From the NCBI GenBank assembly GCA_003508835.1, contig PUFA01000003.1, positions 20,903,501-20,967,500 of the forward strand: a DNA stretch of 64,000 nt, written 5' to 3'. This stretch comes from Eonycteris spelaea. Taxonomy: Eukaryota > Chordata > Mammalia > Chiroptera > Pteropodidae. The position numbers and the translations under genes were made by a program. Positions 1 through 12,578 of the stretch are shown piece after piece (the first letter of the stretch is position 1; the number at the start of each line of letters is the position of its first letter). The notes beneath the pieces were generated by a model, which did not search any database, was not told the DNA's origin, and saw nothing but the letters and a program-made list of their open reading frames with translations.

Positions 1-2609
1 TGGAAAAAGTTGAAGAAATGAATGGAACATCAAGAGAAGGCTTGTCTACTAGTAAAGAAAATAAAAGGGCCATTTCTGTGCTCCTTGACCGCAAAAACTA
101 TTGTTGACACGAGGATCTATTTTTGAAAAAGTACTAGGAACCACCCATTTGCAAAGAGAAAACAAAAAAAAGGATCCTGACTCAACGGTCCTTACCACAA
201 GCTTCTAGGTATAAGATCTTACTGGTTTTCATGTGGTTTAAGAAATACCACTGGGAACAGGCCAGGAAAATTAGACTTTTGGTTTACTTTCTCAATTTCA
301 AATGAGACGGCGGCTTCTCAGAGAACCTTCATCCATATACTGAAAAGACCAACCTAGGAAGATATGTCTAGCATGTAGGTAACTGCAACTTCCAGGATTA
401 AAAGGAAACATCCTAAGGAATATTATTAGATGACTTAAAAAAATGTGCAAAGTTCCCAAGAAGTACAAACTTGGTAATGCACAGAATAACAAAGGAATGT
501 TGCCATTTAATCCAAACAGAACTAAGAGTTCAGCGATAGTCCATTCTTGGTTTTTGTCAATAACCAGATATGGGGGTGGGAGGGAGTCCTTAACTGAGGT
601 AGTACAGACTGTTTTAAGAAAGTAGCTTTAAGAGCGTCTTTCAGACACCTGCACGTTTTCACACACAATTCTTAAAATCATTTCCAGCAAGTTCTTCTTG
701 TGTACTCCAATATGAAAGAAATTAACTAGTCCACCCCTCCCATTTTTCTCTGTGGTTTGTCTTTCAGAAAAATTTAACTTCATCAGTTACAATTTCTTCA
801 TAAATAATAGGCATGGCTATTTATTAACTCTATTATCATATTCTTTTAATTATCACCTAATAGTGAACCTCAAAGACTTTAAATCTAGGTAATTTACAAA
901 TGTTTAGCATTAGTGAAATCCATAGGCTATCAAGTATTCCCTCAATCCTTTTTGAAATCTTGGCTCTCTAGTTTTAGATTTATCTTTAAAAGTACAATGC
1001 CTTAGTTTCCATACTTAGGCACTTTACATTTATGACTCAAATAGGCTTGAAACCACGACCCAATTTAAGTCTCTTGTTATAATGCCTTGATAATTCCTCT
1101 GAAATTGCAGAAATAAATCATGCCAAAGGTTCTACTGTTTGTTTTGATCTTGGGAGATATCAGGATACGAGCCTTGGTGCTTTAACATACAAAAATAACT
1201 AAAATTTATTTGCAGCTTTAAATAATTATTACGTTCTTGTAGTTCCAGGATCACATTTAAACTTCAACTTTTCATTTTAAATAGAGACTGTTACTGACTT
1301 ATCCAGGAACATTCAAATTTAACAGACTCTCCACCTATCTCTGGGGCATAGGCCGTTGTATTTTGAGGGTTTTTTGTACAGCTTTTAAGAGGGTGAGATT
1401 GACTTTCCCCATCTTTACTTCAATGTATGTGCAGTAAATTATAAACTGAAATATTGCTGGTTGGCACTGAACAAAGATTTATATAATTTTGGTCATTTAT
1501 GGTCTCTTCTTAAACTCGTAAGCTTATAATTAAGCCAGTTCTTTTCAGTTTGTTGCTGTATATATCGTAGCTGAATATCATAGCTCTTTCTTAAAACTCA
1601 CATTTAAAAAAGGTATTTACCCACACACTCTTACAAAAGATTGAAGATTTATAATTTTAAATAGAAAGTCAGCAGGAACTCATTTGGGCATCAGTTATAA
1701 ACATCTCCATTATTTATAAGACATCTAAAAAAAACCCTCAGGGGCCTGGAAATGGGTGTTTTCTCTTCAGCCCTGTCTTTTGTCTTCTAATTCCCTCAAT
1801 AAATTGATCAATTGAACTGTTTACTATTTAAAACATCTTAACCATGAATCCCCCGTGGAAGTTCTCTCATACAGGTGTACAAACCCTACCTTTAAAATAT
1901 AAAACCAGATAACACTGATATAGAGGTATCATAGAAAATCCAAAGTAGGAAAATTTAACATTCTTTCCCAATTTTCAATTACTTCATATTGTCAGCTAGA
2001 TAAAGGGAAATACTTTTTGAGATATTCAAGTATGAAGGTATGACAGTTTAAAGAGAACAGCTATTCTGAATCTTTATTAAATGGAATCTTATTAGATTTC
2101 TCTATGTCCTTCCCTATTTCATCCATGCTCCACTGCCTACAGTAACTTAAGTCACTGAAACAAATGGTTAAGGTATGGAACAGCCATAAAACAGAGTATT
2201 ATTGCAACCACTAAATTATATTGCGTATACTGACATGGAAAAGAAGTTCATGATATATTATAAACGTCCCTAACCCCTACTATTTATAAAACGTTTGGAA
2301 TGAGAAAAGTAAAATTTGAGGAACAGGTAGCAGATTGAGAACCAGTGTCTTTATGCTAACAGGTTCACTGATAATAATTTGAAGTGTGATAACATCCCTA
2401 TACCTATTTCCTAAATCTAATTATTCTAGCCTTCTTCACACTTGCTAAAAACTTATTTTGGAAAGGATTCTCCTGTTAATTTCCTTTATAGAAACACACA
2501 AGTAGCTGGAAATGGGAAACTTTGTAAATGGAAATTTTCAATTTCGGTAAATAGGTATCTTCCAGTCTAACTAACAACTACATGAAAAACACCAAGGAGA
2601 ATACATTCA
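1..2609. other. 3' flank of MEX3C: no gene or repeat recognised
   Basis: AT-rich DNA with no long open frame, no recognisable SINE, LINE or LTR, and no RNA gene. It may include an extended MEX3C 3' UTR; minus-strand AATAAA words lie at 2073-2078, 1205-1210 and 820-825. Otherwise it is plain downstream flank. Confidence 0.5.
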
Positions 2610-4406
2610 AGTTAATGGAAACAAGTCTTTATTAAGTAACTTTTAATATCAGAAAAATAAAACTCTTATAATTCTCTTTACAGCAAATATATAATATCAG
2701 TGCTTTGGCCATCTTAAGTTAAAGGCCCTTTATCATAAAATATATGGTTTTAAACTTTACTCAAATTGAATTTGTAATCCCTATGACTTCCCTACATATA
2801 CATAACAAAAGAGTGTAGTAAAATTAGCAAATACTAAACTATATTGATAATTTATCATTCTTAGTTTGTGGTTTTTAGAAACAGTACACGCACCTAATAT
2901 ATATGTCGATTCCTTGGCTTATTAGTTGCAGTGTACAATGCAACAAAATACAAAATACATGCTTGGTGAACATTCGTTCATATCTACAAGACGGCAGCTA
3001 AAGATTAGGTTTCAATACTGACATTTAACTATCCTACAAGCAATAGCATTACATCATAATATGCCATCAAGGCAATTTTTTTATACTGAAAAAATCAAAA
3101 TAAAAACCGTTATTTGTAAACTTTTATACGAAATGTAACTCTTCAAGTGGAAATAAAAAATAAAATTTGTCTATTTACTATTCAATACACATAGGATTTC
3201 AACTTTTGTTATACTGAGAAAAAAAGCTCTTTGTGTTGGGAAAATAATGCTTCAAAAAATAATTAGTAGAAAACCCACCAGTATAATGTTTGTCCTTTCA
3301 ATGCCAGCATAGATTTGGGAACATACTGAGGATGAAGTTATAGACATCCACAGGTGAAATGTAAAAGTGTATTTTAAAGAAATCTTTTCCGTGTGATTGG
3401 AAATAGTTTTGAAATGAAGTAAACTGATTGGAAGTCGTCACAGCTGCTTTTGTGAATTATGCTAAGGGCATTATCCCTCTATCTCCCTCCCCTTCCCTAA
3501 ATTACTAAAAAATAAAATATTTATAATGTGCAAGACAAATATGGATTGAACATAAAATGTTTCACATTTTGATCTAGAGTCTAAAAAGTAATCAATAGCT
3601 TGATCAGACTAATGAGTGGAATGTTCGCATCTTCAATTATTAGCCAATACAGGTGCATCCCAAAGCACTTCCTGCAATGGGAAAACCCAGGTGGCATTTC
3701 CACATTCACTGAGGGAGGCAATGGGTAATAATTCACAATCAACACAACTGCATTCCTGATCCACTGATCATACCAACTGCGAGCACTCTGGGCGAGATGA
3801 AGGTCAATGTAGCAGTTTTTGTCCCAAATTATAACCAGTGATTGAGTAAACTGCCATCAGCCTATTATTACCAATAAGTAATTACAATGCTTTAAAAAGT
3901 TATTTGCAATCCTGCAGAATTAGGCATAAGTTGTTGTAAAATAAAAAACAAACCTGTTTTGTCAAAACTGGCAGTGTAAAGAAGGCAGCACTGGAAGTGT
4001 CTGAATCATCTGTAATGCCAAGTACCCTCCATAAATTCTTAATGTGGTTAGGCTTTGGGACTCATTGTTTTTAAATTTTAGACGTATACACTTTTCTCAT
4101 AGGCTCACACAACCTATGATCATCTTCACTCAGCCGAGCTGAACTTAAGCTTTAGCAATTCTTGTACAAGCTTTGTCTCTGGGTCTATAGGATATTAATA
4201 ATTCAAACCAAACTAATAGACAAGAGACCACTTAGGTTTAGTGTTACCATAGCAGCCTTTTATAAGTTTACTAACAACTTTAGCCTAATCCCAATAAAGC
4301 CTGATAACAGTCATAAGAATTCATTAGGAAGTTTACTGGGGGTACCATTATACCCATGCCTTTACGAGTCCATATAGAGATATAGTATTTATGTATATAT
4401 ATATAG
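2610..4406 (-). other. MEX3C: Likely MEX3C 3' UTR
   Basis: DNA immediately downstream of the stop codon on the minus strand. It is AT-rich, and I recognise no interspersed repeat in it, as expected of a conserved long 3' UTR. The distal boundary is set only by the AATAAA candidate at 2628-2633. The UTR could run further, because other AATAAA words lie at 2073-2078, 1205-1210 and 820-825 and the DNA there is equally repeat-free. KH-RING regulators of this family usually have long UTRs, so alternative polyadenylation is plausible but not shown. Confidence 0.5.
2628..2633 (-). promoter_or_regulatory. MEX3C: Candidate MEX3C polyadenylation signal AATAAA
   Basis: Minus-strand AATAAA about 1.77 kb past the stop codon. 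About 30 bases further on lies a U/GU-rich stretch (tgtattctccttggtgttttt region), as expected of a downstream element. Cleavage would fall near 2610. Competing AATAAA words lie further left. Confidence 0.4.
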
Positions 4407-5632
4407 TTAAGAGTGAATTTGGATTGCCTGAGTAACAGCTGTCTGGCAAACTGGACATGATGGCGTTCTCTTTTCACAGATCTTGTTGGCACATTCCATG
4501 CAGAAGAGGTTGTGGCCACATGGAACTAGGGCAGCAATAACTTCATTCTCAAAGCAAATCACACAGTCGTGCTTTCGTCTTGATTCTGGAGGTGAACTAG
4601 AGGTGGAACCACCATTGGAAGAGGAGTAACTATTGGTACCATTAGAAAAAGCAGGGATGTATATTGGAAGGCCAACATGGTTGCCTGTACTAGGTGGGTC
4701 GCTCCTAACCCTCCGAGCAAGTGGGTGTTCAATGCTCTCAGGAAACGTAGGAGACAGACGAGGAGTAGATGGCTGACTTCCTCTACGCTGAGTCTTCATG
4801 TTGCCAGAAGGATCACTCCCAAAGCCAGAGAGTGGGTTAACTGGTTCAAATGGAGTCCAGATAGTTTGAGCGGATGTTGGTAAAGAGTCAAAGGCAGGAG
4901 AATCAACGGCAAGATCTTCTGAGCCTACAGATGGTAGTGTATCTCCAAACCAAAAGTTTCCTGTGCTAAATGGGCTTGTTGGACTAAAGTCAGCCAGCCT
5001 GTTGCTTCCAAAGTAGGAATCGGTGGAACCACTTCCCAGAGAACTGGAACTATCATTTCGATAATTGGATATCATTCTTGCGCGGCTAGGAGGAACCGGA
5101 TTGGAGGAGAGCCACGCAGAGCTAAGAGTGCCACTTTCAAAGCTTACGTCAGTACCGTTGTAATGGAAATCATTCTCTTCATTGAGCTCAATATAGTTTC
5201 CTGTACGCATGGCAATATGCATTTCTATTTCCTCTCGTGCTCGGTCAACATTTTCAGGCATCCCTGTCACTTCGAAGACAGGCTCCTTATCTCTGCTTGG
5301 AGTTACTATATATGTGTGGGTCTGCTGCTGAATTCTTTTAATAGTTGCTCCTTTGGGTCCAACTACTAATCCTACCACACGATAGGGGACCCTGACTTGA
5401 ACGGTGGTTTGGCCAGGCAGATTAGGACTACATGACAACCCTCCCAGGGCAGGGCCATTTTTGTTTCGAGATGCACGAATCATGGAGAAGTGCTCTGCAG
5501 CTGAGAGGATTTCTCTTTTGGCCATGGCAACATCTTCCTTCCGTCCAGTGACAACAAAAATGGGCTCTTCACCACGAACAGGTGTTTTGATGTACGTGTT
5601 TGTCTTGGCTCTCAGCGCTTTAATTTTACAAC
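4407..5632 (-). CDS. MEX3C: MEX3C coding exon 2 (second half of KH1, KH2, RING)
   Basis: Terminal coding exon of a MEX-3 family RNA-binding E3 ubiquitin ligase. It supplies the last two bases of a Gly codon and then 407 residues to the TAG-side stop at 4407-4409. KH1 resumes with [19 protein letters not shown]2 carries the GPKG loop at 5349-5360. A long Ser/Pro-rich linker follows. A C3HC4 RING lies at 4446-4565 with spacing C-x2-C-x11-C-x-H-x3-C-x2-C-x11-C-x2-C, and the protein ends QAIQIHS. The acceptor is a pyrimidine-rich tract ending ctaacag at 5633. The frame is fully open. From memory of the human protein it is nearly identical, differing around [11 protein letters not shown]. Family knowledge: MEX3C binds target 3' UTRs, promotes mRNA decay (for example of MHC class I mRNA) and ubiquitinates partners including RIG-I; it works mainly in the cytoplasm and shuttles. 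The MEX3C rather than MEX3A/B/D call rests on this sequence plus the exon 1 acidic region. Confidence 0.97.
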
Positions 5633-5939
5633 CTGTTAGAAAAAAAGAAATCATAAGAATCAACATCTACTTCAATAATATTGATAAAGACAAATCACAG
5701 GAAGCTCCTTTCCAGCTTAACATCTGCTTCTGGGCAGCTAGAGTTCTCTACAGAGGTAAGCTATGCCATGAGTGGTCTGAATCTCAGACCTCTGAAGGCT
5801 TACTATCCCACCTCAGGATGTCGATGGCAAAGAGAAACCATTAATGTACATGTCAGATATTTAACAGCACTTGTCTCATTAATCCACACATTAACCTTAA
5901 GAACTAGACTCTTCTATTCCTTTTACTGTGAAACATACA

Positions 5940-6045
5940 TGAACACAGAAAAATTGTGTAACTTGTCAAGTTCACACAGCTAGTAAGTGGCAGAGCCAGT
6001 TAAACCAAGTCAGATTTCAAAATCTATGGTTTTTTTGTTAGTCCA
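5940..6045 (-). repeat. MIR SINE fragment (antisense)
   Basis: Contains the antisense MIR core words cacacagctagtaagtggc and agagcca. Old tRNA-derived SINE, diverged. Confidence 0.6.
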
Positions 6046-7084
6046 AAACCTCAAGTTTCACACAACTATATCATATGGTAGACATTCTAACTGATTTCCA
6101 CTTAACTGCCTTATTTTAACTTAATATTACTCCTTCCTGTGAAACTCAATAGATGACAACAGCAAATGGCTCATGGCTAGTAGGGCATCTCACTTTTGCT
6201 CCCATCAGCTAAATTTTAGACTAAGGATCGATTTTGTTTATTTCCATCTGTTTATGGTAGTTGTACTCATGTGTTAACTAAATGAACTGTTATATAAACC
6301 GGTGAAGTATGAATACAAAGAGACACTGTACTTATGTGAAAATTAAATTATTTTTGAAATTTCAATGAAGATGAATATCTTAAAGAAAAAAAAAGGTGCA
6401 GTTGAATTATGTATGGGTGAGACAACTATAAAAGCCTAGGACTTTGCACTCACTAAAATTCTTGGAAATTACATGGAATGTGGGCATTAAATGTGGTTTT
6501 ATTGAAGGACTATTCTTATTGGCAGACCCATTCTCAAATAAAAGGCTTTGGCCCCAATTCTGAAGTATATTTAAGTTAAAATACCTAAGACACATATGCA
6601 TAACTACCCACCATGATTCCCTACTTTAACTCTTTGGAATAATTACTCATTACCACCAGTGCCAGCTGTGTAAGATTAGAGGGCTTTAAATTGTTAACTT
6701 AAAAAGTCACAAAACTCTGGGGTTATAATTTTCCAAGATCTTAACATGAAGCTTGCCAAAACAGATTTGCTCTCATGAATGTATCATGCTATTCCTAGTT
6801 CCTCAAAATAATGAAACAAGGTGCTGTTGAAGATATTCGTCACAATCTGGGGAAGTCTTTTTCTTAAACTTTCCCTTTCTTTTTTGTGCTCCAGTATATT
6901 CATAATGTACAAAAACTAAGTCTTTGTAGACATCAATTCTAACCTGCATAATTGCAGTGGTACCCAGCTCCCACCATAGGTCTCCTGGCCTACTGTCTTG
7001 CCTCACTCAGTCATTCTCTGTATTCACTTTAGTCAGATGATGCTTTCTAAACAAAGCACAGATAGTATGATCGCTTCTTTGCAT

Positions 7085-7440
7085 AAAGTGGTTTAATGGC
7101 TGGCTCCCTTTTATCTTTAGGCAAATATGGCATGGCAGGCCCCTCTCACCCGATTACCAATCTCTGGCTTTATGTCTTTACCACTCTCCTTTTCCCCATT
7201 CATCACTTCTTAACCTCTGCAGTGTGCTCCATCATATTAAACTCCTATCTGTGCTCCCTTGCTTCTATGACTAGAATATTCCTCCGTCCTTGACTCTTTA
7301 CCTCTTGTACCTCTTGGCTAGGTCTGCTAACTCCTGCTAGCTCTTCAGATTTAGTTTAGGTGCCTCATCCTCTATGAAGCTTCCTCTCTCTTAGGACTGG
7401 TTTGTGCATCCTTCCTAAGCATTCCCAAAGCACTGAGTGG
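7085..7440 (+). repeat. L2 LINE 3'-region fragment
   Basis: Pyrimidine-rich L2-type text including the region around 'ctagaatattcctcc' and 'tgaagcttcctctctc', which correspond to the 'tggaatgctcttcc' and 'gaggccttccctg' blocks of L2. Diverged. Confidence 0.5.
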
Positions 7441-7504
7441 GTGACTGTGAGATTTTCATATTCTGGCCCCATACTGCTAATCCAACCTTTTTGAAAGGAG
7501 TGAT

Positions 7505-7530
7505 TATGCTATAACTTCTGTTATAGCATA
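7505..7530. repeat. Perfect inverted repeat (hairpin), 11-bp arms
   Basis: TATGCTATAAC and GTTATAGCATA are exact reverse complements separated by the four-base loop ttct. It lies inside the MEX3C intron, so it would be in the pre-mRNA. No known element matches it. Confidence 0.75.
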
Positions 7531-9044
7531 TTCAACACTTTACTCAACTTACCATAGAATTTTCACATCTTAACCACAAATGAAGACCCCTTGCCAACAA
7601 AGGGTAGAAATTATAAATAGCTGCTTTCTCGCTGCTGGATCCTGGGTATCTATCATGAAAGCACTTTCAGAGTAGAGTTTAATCTAACTTGAAGGCTATA
7701 TTCATTTGAGAAGACTACAGGGGAGAAAGGCAAAAAGCAAAACTGTAAGCAAAGTCCTTAGTGCAGTACCTGGATGAAGTTAGAAAGGCCAAGGGGACGG
7801 GGTGGCTTGGGGGCTATCAGGAAATTACAGTTAAATGTATGCTACTGTAAAACACAAGTTTTTATTACAGAGTGCTGTTGTAAATTTACATCTATAATGA
7901 ATTACCAGAAGATTGATATGCTATACCTGCTTTTGCTATATAGGCTGAATCTCCAGAAGACTCCCTGATTCAGTGCAGAAAGTGATGTTGGTGCTGAGAA
8001 CTGAGATCATTTTCCATTGGCCAATATGTGGCTGATGGAATGACATCTAAGAAATTCTGAAAGGGGTGATGTGAAAGTATAACTGTTGATACTATACTCA
8101 TTATTACTGTATTATACACTTATTATTCAGATAATGAGTTTATACTCTGGGCTACAACTTGTCAAAAAGGCAGTCTGATAGAATCACATTCCTAACAAAT
8201 AGGATCAGATCACCCTGCAGAAAAACACTGGGCGATTTCTCTTAAGGACAGAGAGAATTAGCTTAAGGATTGGCCCCTCTCCATCCTTACTAATCTTGAC
8301 CATTAGAAACCTGAATTAAGAAATTTCTCTAAATAAATACTTCTGAGAATATAAGCAACTGTAAGTTTCATCTTAGAATACTTATTATTTAATACCTAGT
8401 AAATATATTATTAACTAAGAAATATGCCTAAAGGTACACAGAACACTATCTGGCCTCTGGTTGGTACTAATAGGTGTTTAATATATGGCTCATTAGGGAG
8501 ACAGAAGACGAATGTTTTGAGCATGAACTATGTCTGAGATACGGGAGTTAGGACAGGACTTACTGCCCAAAGGGGTCATTGCTTAGGTTTTGTGGATCAG
8601 GAAAGAGAGATAACAGGAAGAGAGCAAAGCCAACAACCCCCTTTTAAGCCACTGCCAACACAAACTGAAGTATTTCTTCTCCTAAGTTTTATAGGGCAGT
8701 TTGAACATAAGAGCTTAAACTGAGATGAGATGAGGACTGTAAGGAAACCGCATCGATCACAATGTTGTCTGTACAGGAACACAGACATTCCTCCCAGCAC
8801 ATAGTTCTAAATAGGTGACAGACTAAAGAAGAAAAAACTTGCTTGATTATTTTTCAGGTGGAGATAAAAAAGCTTTTTTGTAGCATTTTAGATCGAGTTT
8901 CTATTTGAAAATTCAAAGACATTAAAAAAAATCATGGAATAATTTATAATCTCAAAGCAGCACAAAACTCAGAAGCTATAAAAGTACTGATAAATGAGAC
9001 TGCACTTTACAGTTCCCATTTTCATGTGAATTGAGGTATCATTT

Positions 9045-9460
9045 TCTACCTGTAAGACTGTCAAATATCCAAAATAGTGCTATTAAGAATGGGGAAAAGG
9101 ATCCTCATATCTAGCTACTGAAGAGCCTAAATTGCCCGAGGGCAGTCTGCAATATCTATTAAAATTACAACTGCATATACCCTTTGCCCCTACAATTACA
9201 CTCGTAGAAGTGAATCTGTAGAAATACTTGAACAGGTGCAAAATGACTTTTATATTACTCATTATTTTTATTAGTGTGAGGCTCATACAGTATATAATGG
9301 AATACTATGCAGTCATAAAACTGGTTGACTTAGGGGGACAGGGTAGAAGGGAGATAGTTTTCCTTGTACACTATTTTTTATTAATCTTGAGCCATAAAAA
9401 TGCATTAGCTTTTCAAAGAAATATGATTAAATTAGAAGAATTAAAGAGAAATTAAACATA
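9045..9460 (+). repeat. Old L1 fragment (ORF2 end/3' region)
   Basis: Shows the old-L1 order 'aatatctattaaaatta', 'accctttgccccta', then 'ataatggaatactatgcag'. Heavily diverged, with no open frame. Confidence 0.6.
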
Positions 9461-9959
9461 AAGAAATGATACATTTTACTAGATTTAGCATTATTTATTA
9501 GACTTTTGGTTAATACTGAGATTATTTTCAATTGTTAAACAGCAGGGAAATGATTTCATATCCTCAAAGCTCAAAGGGTTTTAATTCGAAGAGGTTAAAG
9601 ACTAACAATTGTTTTATTTCTACAGATAAAAACCAACATAGAGCAAGTTGGAAAATTTGAGGATCTCAGGCACTGGAATATGGTGATAGGAGAGAGCTAA
9701 AAATAAAAACAGGCAGAAAAATAAGCAAGCCACGATGTTGACAAAATACAGAGTGTTTATGCTGAGGAGTGGTCTGGCAGGAGATGCACATGTAAAAGCT
9801 GGCCTCCACCTGTCTGTCCTGAGGGCTTTGCTTAGGTGTTCCTAGCTAAACCACTCCTTCTTCAGTCCAAGAAAATGTACCAAATGTGAGAAAAAGGGTC
9901 AGCCTAATGCTTGGACTTACCTATTCAAGTATTAAATTCCCTATAAAAGTGCAGCTAAT

Positions 9960-10330
9960 TGCAGGTGATATAAAGGAACTAGCATAACTTTTGCTCTCAA
10001 GGAGCTCAGTCTAGGGAGGGAACAGTCACATAAACAATAATGATATAACTGATATAGTGAAAACATACAAATCAGTGGGAGCATAGAAAAGGATATGACT
10101 TTATTGATTATAATAAATGAAAGCTACAAAGGCATTTGAATTTAGGTTTGAAAAAAGTGATTTTGCCAGGCCGGAAAGGGGAGCAGAGAGAACTGCATGT
10201 ACCAAAGCAGAAATTCAGAGGTACAACGTAGCAGTCGGGTGCCTACACCTGGCTTGGTATTGTGAGAGCTTCAAGTGACTGGAGGGGAGAAGGCTAGATG
10301 AGGAGGTGGACATCTTCAATATAAAGCAAG
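9960..10330 (+). repeat. Unassigned ancient repeat
   Basis: Resembles the common mammalian repeat text 'gagctcagtctaggg..gacagtcacataaacaataa..'. The same layout recurs at 30125 and 32225. I cannot name the family. Confidence 0.35.
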
Positions 10331-10998
10331 GGTTTAAACTCCATCTTGTAGGTGTGCGAAAAATTTCTTTTTCTTGTTTTTTATTTTTATTTTTTAAAAA
10401 TCCTCCAATGTTATATGAAGTATTGCTGATTTTTGACAAAGATAATTTTGGTTTCCAGAAATTAAGTTCACTGTATTTTCCATTTGTTTCACAAATTACC
10501 TACATATATAAGAGATTAAAAAAGCTAAACAACAACAAAAACCCTTAAAAACAAATACCAAAACTATGTTATGTGTATATTTTCGCTTTGGGTTGTCCCT
10601 AGGGTACCCATCTTCAAAGAGTGCCCCAAAGTAGTTTTGTTTGAAGGGAAATTAGGGCACATACATGTACACATGCACTTTGATAAAAATGAGGAGCAGG
10701 AGTAGTTCTTTTTACCTTCGGGAAAATTAGAACTTCTTACAGCCCCACCCCCCATCAAGTGGCTATAACCTACCTTTTCTCTCAGACTTTCTCATCCCCT
10801 AAATATGCCTTGTTCCTCTCCTCTACTTCTGCTCAAATACCTCCCTACATAACCCAGAAAACCCTCCTAGTACTTCTTCTGAGTAACAAACATGGCCATT
10901 TGGAAAAGATGAGATTGTATGTGTGAAAGGCTCTATGAACTCAAGAGCAATACAAACATAGGTATGACTCATTATTTTAGCTACCACATATGAAACTT

Positions 10999-11072
10999 CC
11001 AAGGTCCACTTTGTTTAAATTTATTGAGGTGACACTGGTTAATAAAATTATATGGGTTTCAACCAAGGTCCA
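10999..11072 (-). mobile_element. Very short L1 3'-end insertion with target-site duplication
   Basis: A 54-bp insert (11009-11062) reads 'tttattgaggtgacactgg' and 'ttaataaaattatatggg', the antisense of the L1 3' end seen at 40860. It is flanked by direct repeats ccaaggtcca at 10999-11008 and 11063-11072. This is an extreme 5'-truncated L1 copy inside the MEX3C intron, with almost no A-tail left. Confidence 0.7.
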
Positions 11073-11289
11073 GTTTAAAAGAAACAATGTAAGGAACAAA
11101 AAATTGATTGTCTGTAGGTCTGAGTTCTAATCTACCACTAGCTATTTGTGATGTGAATGTTAGGTCATTCAAACCCTAGGTCCTTTCCATGCTTATTTTT
11201 TGACCAAGCCCCTCTTCTCCTAGGAAATACAGTCACCTCTTCTTTCTAAAATCCATATTTCATGTATGAATATCTATTTTTTTTTTTCC

Positions 11290-11500
11290 TCAAGGAAAGG
11301 CAGACCGAGTAATGGTTAGGAAAACAAGATTTTGGACCATCACTAATCAGCTTTGTGAACCTTAACAAGTCACTAAACCTCTACCTCTCTTTCATGAGTG
11401 AGGAACTACGATTAAAGATACTTCTCTCATTTGGTTGTTGCAAAGGTTAAATAAAATATTAAAACACTTATTACAATGCCTGTTATTCAAGTAGGTAGCT
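11290..11500 (+). repeat. MIR SINE
   Basis: Sense MIR order: 'gtaatggttaggaaaacaag', 'ctttgtgaaccttaacaagt', 'ctaaacctctacctctctt', 'ggttgttgcaaaggttaaat'. Diverged but nearly full length. Confidence 0.65.
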
Positions 11501-11639
11501 TTTTAAACTGCCACCCCCCACCCCCCTTCAAGTTATTTCATGAGTAAAACTAAGATATTAGGCTAATTTTTAAATATTAAAAACTTATAGCACACTTTCC
11601 CAAACTCTATTTATATTCTCATTTAATCATCATAATAGA

Positions 11640-11745
11640 GTGTTTTAGAGGTACTCTTTAAGGGCAGGAAAAGAACTTAACAGAATTGCTCAAGATCCCC
11701 CAGCTGCAAAGTCAGATTTCAAATCCAAGTTGTCTTAATAATTCC
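11640..11745 (-). repeat. MIR SINE fragment (antisense)
   Basis: Antisense MIR text 'ttgctcaagatcccccagct' followed by 'caaatccaagttgtc'. Confidence 0.5.
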
Positions 11746-12552
11746 ACACATTTCTCAGTATGCCATACTATTTTTCTCTAAAAGCATTAGAGAAATACAC
11801 TAAATTCATGTTTTGTGATATATTAGAATTAATGAGGTTGGGTCTTATTATTTAATGATTTTATATAAAGTAAGATCATTTTCCTTTTAACAGTCTAGAA
11901 AGACTATTCAAAAGCTCCTTTAATTTCCCAAGAGACTCAATTTCAGTATTATATCTTCAAAGACTGATGATTACACTACCCAGTAGTAAAAGTGTTTCTT
12001 GTACACAACTTAATCCAACATTTAAATAAATTGTTTAGATTGGCAATACAATGTATTACTAACTCACAATATAGAAATAATAGTTTTCTCCTTTCTAGGG
12101 TTCAAGTGTCTTTTTATAGCTCTTTCCAGTCAAAATTCTCTGAAATTTTTAAGAATATGGCCTCACTTTAGGTATCAACGACAACATTTCAAACAGCTTC
12201 ATTTCTGTGATCTTAGTGTGTGTTCATATAGACATCTAACGCTTTAAGTCAAGTAGCATTCATTGTTCTTAAAAGCTCTACAGAACTTGAGGCTGACTGG
12301 CTCCTAAGGTAAAGGGTTAGAGATAAAGGAACGAGGGAAAAACACCCTAATTACCACGATACGGAAATTAGAACAATAAAAAATAAAATTGCAAGTTTCT
12401 AATCTAACAATTCATTTCAATAAAACAAATAGTGAGTATCTTATTTTGTTTCAGGTACTTTGATATTAAGGACGTAAAGATGACTAAGAATCACTACTGC
12501 CCTCACTGACTTGTACCAACTTCAAGCACCAAAAGATCTGGTGGCTTATAGG

Positions 12553-12578
12553 TACCTATACATGTGCATGTACAGGTA
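12553..12578. repeat. Near-perfect inverted repeat, 12-bp arms
   Basis: TACCTATACATG and CATGTACAGGTA pair at 11 of 12 positions across a two-base centre (tg). It lies in the MEX3C intron. No element or function assigned. Confidence 0.6.

Noticed and set aside
4407..5666. A single-exon MEX3 retrogene, or a start at 5666
   Set aside because: The first 11-12 residues of that frame come from intron sequence. A canonical acceptor ends at 5633 and exon 1 with a matching donor and phase lies 14.6 kb away.
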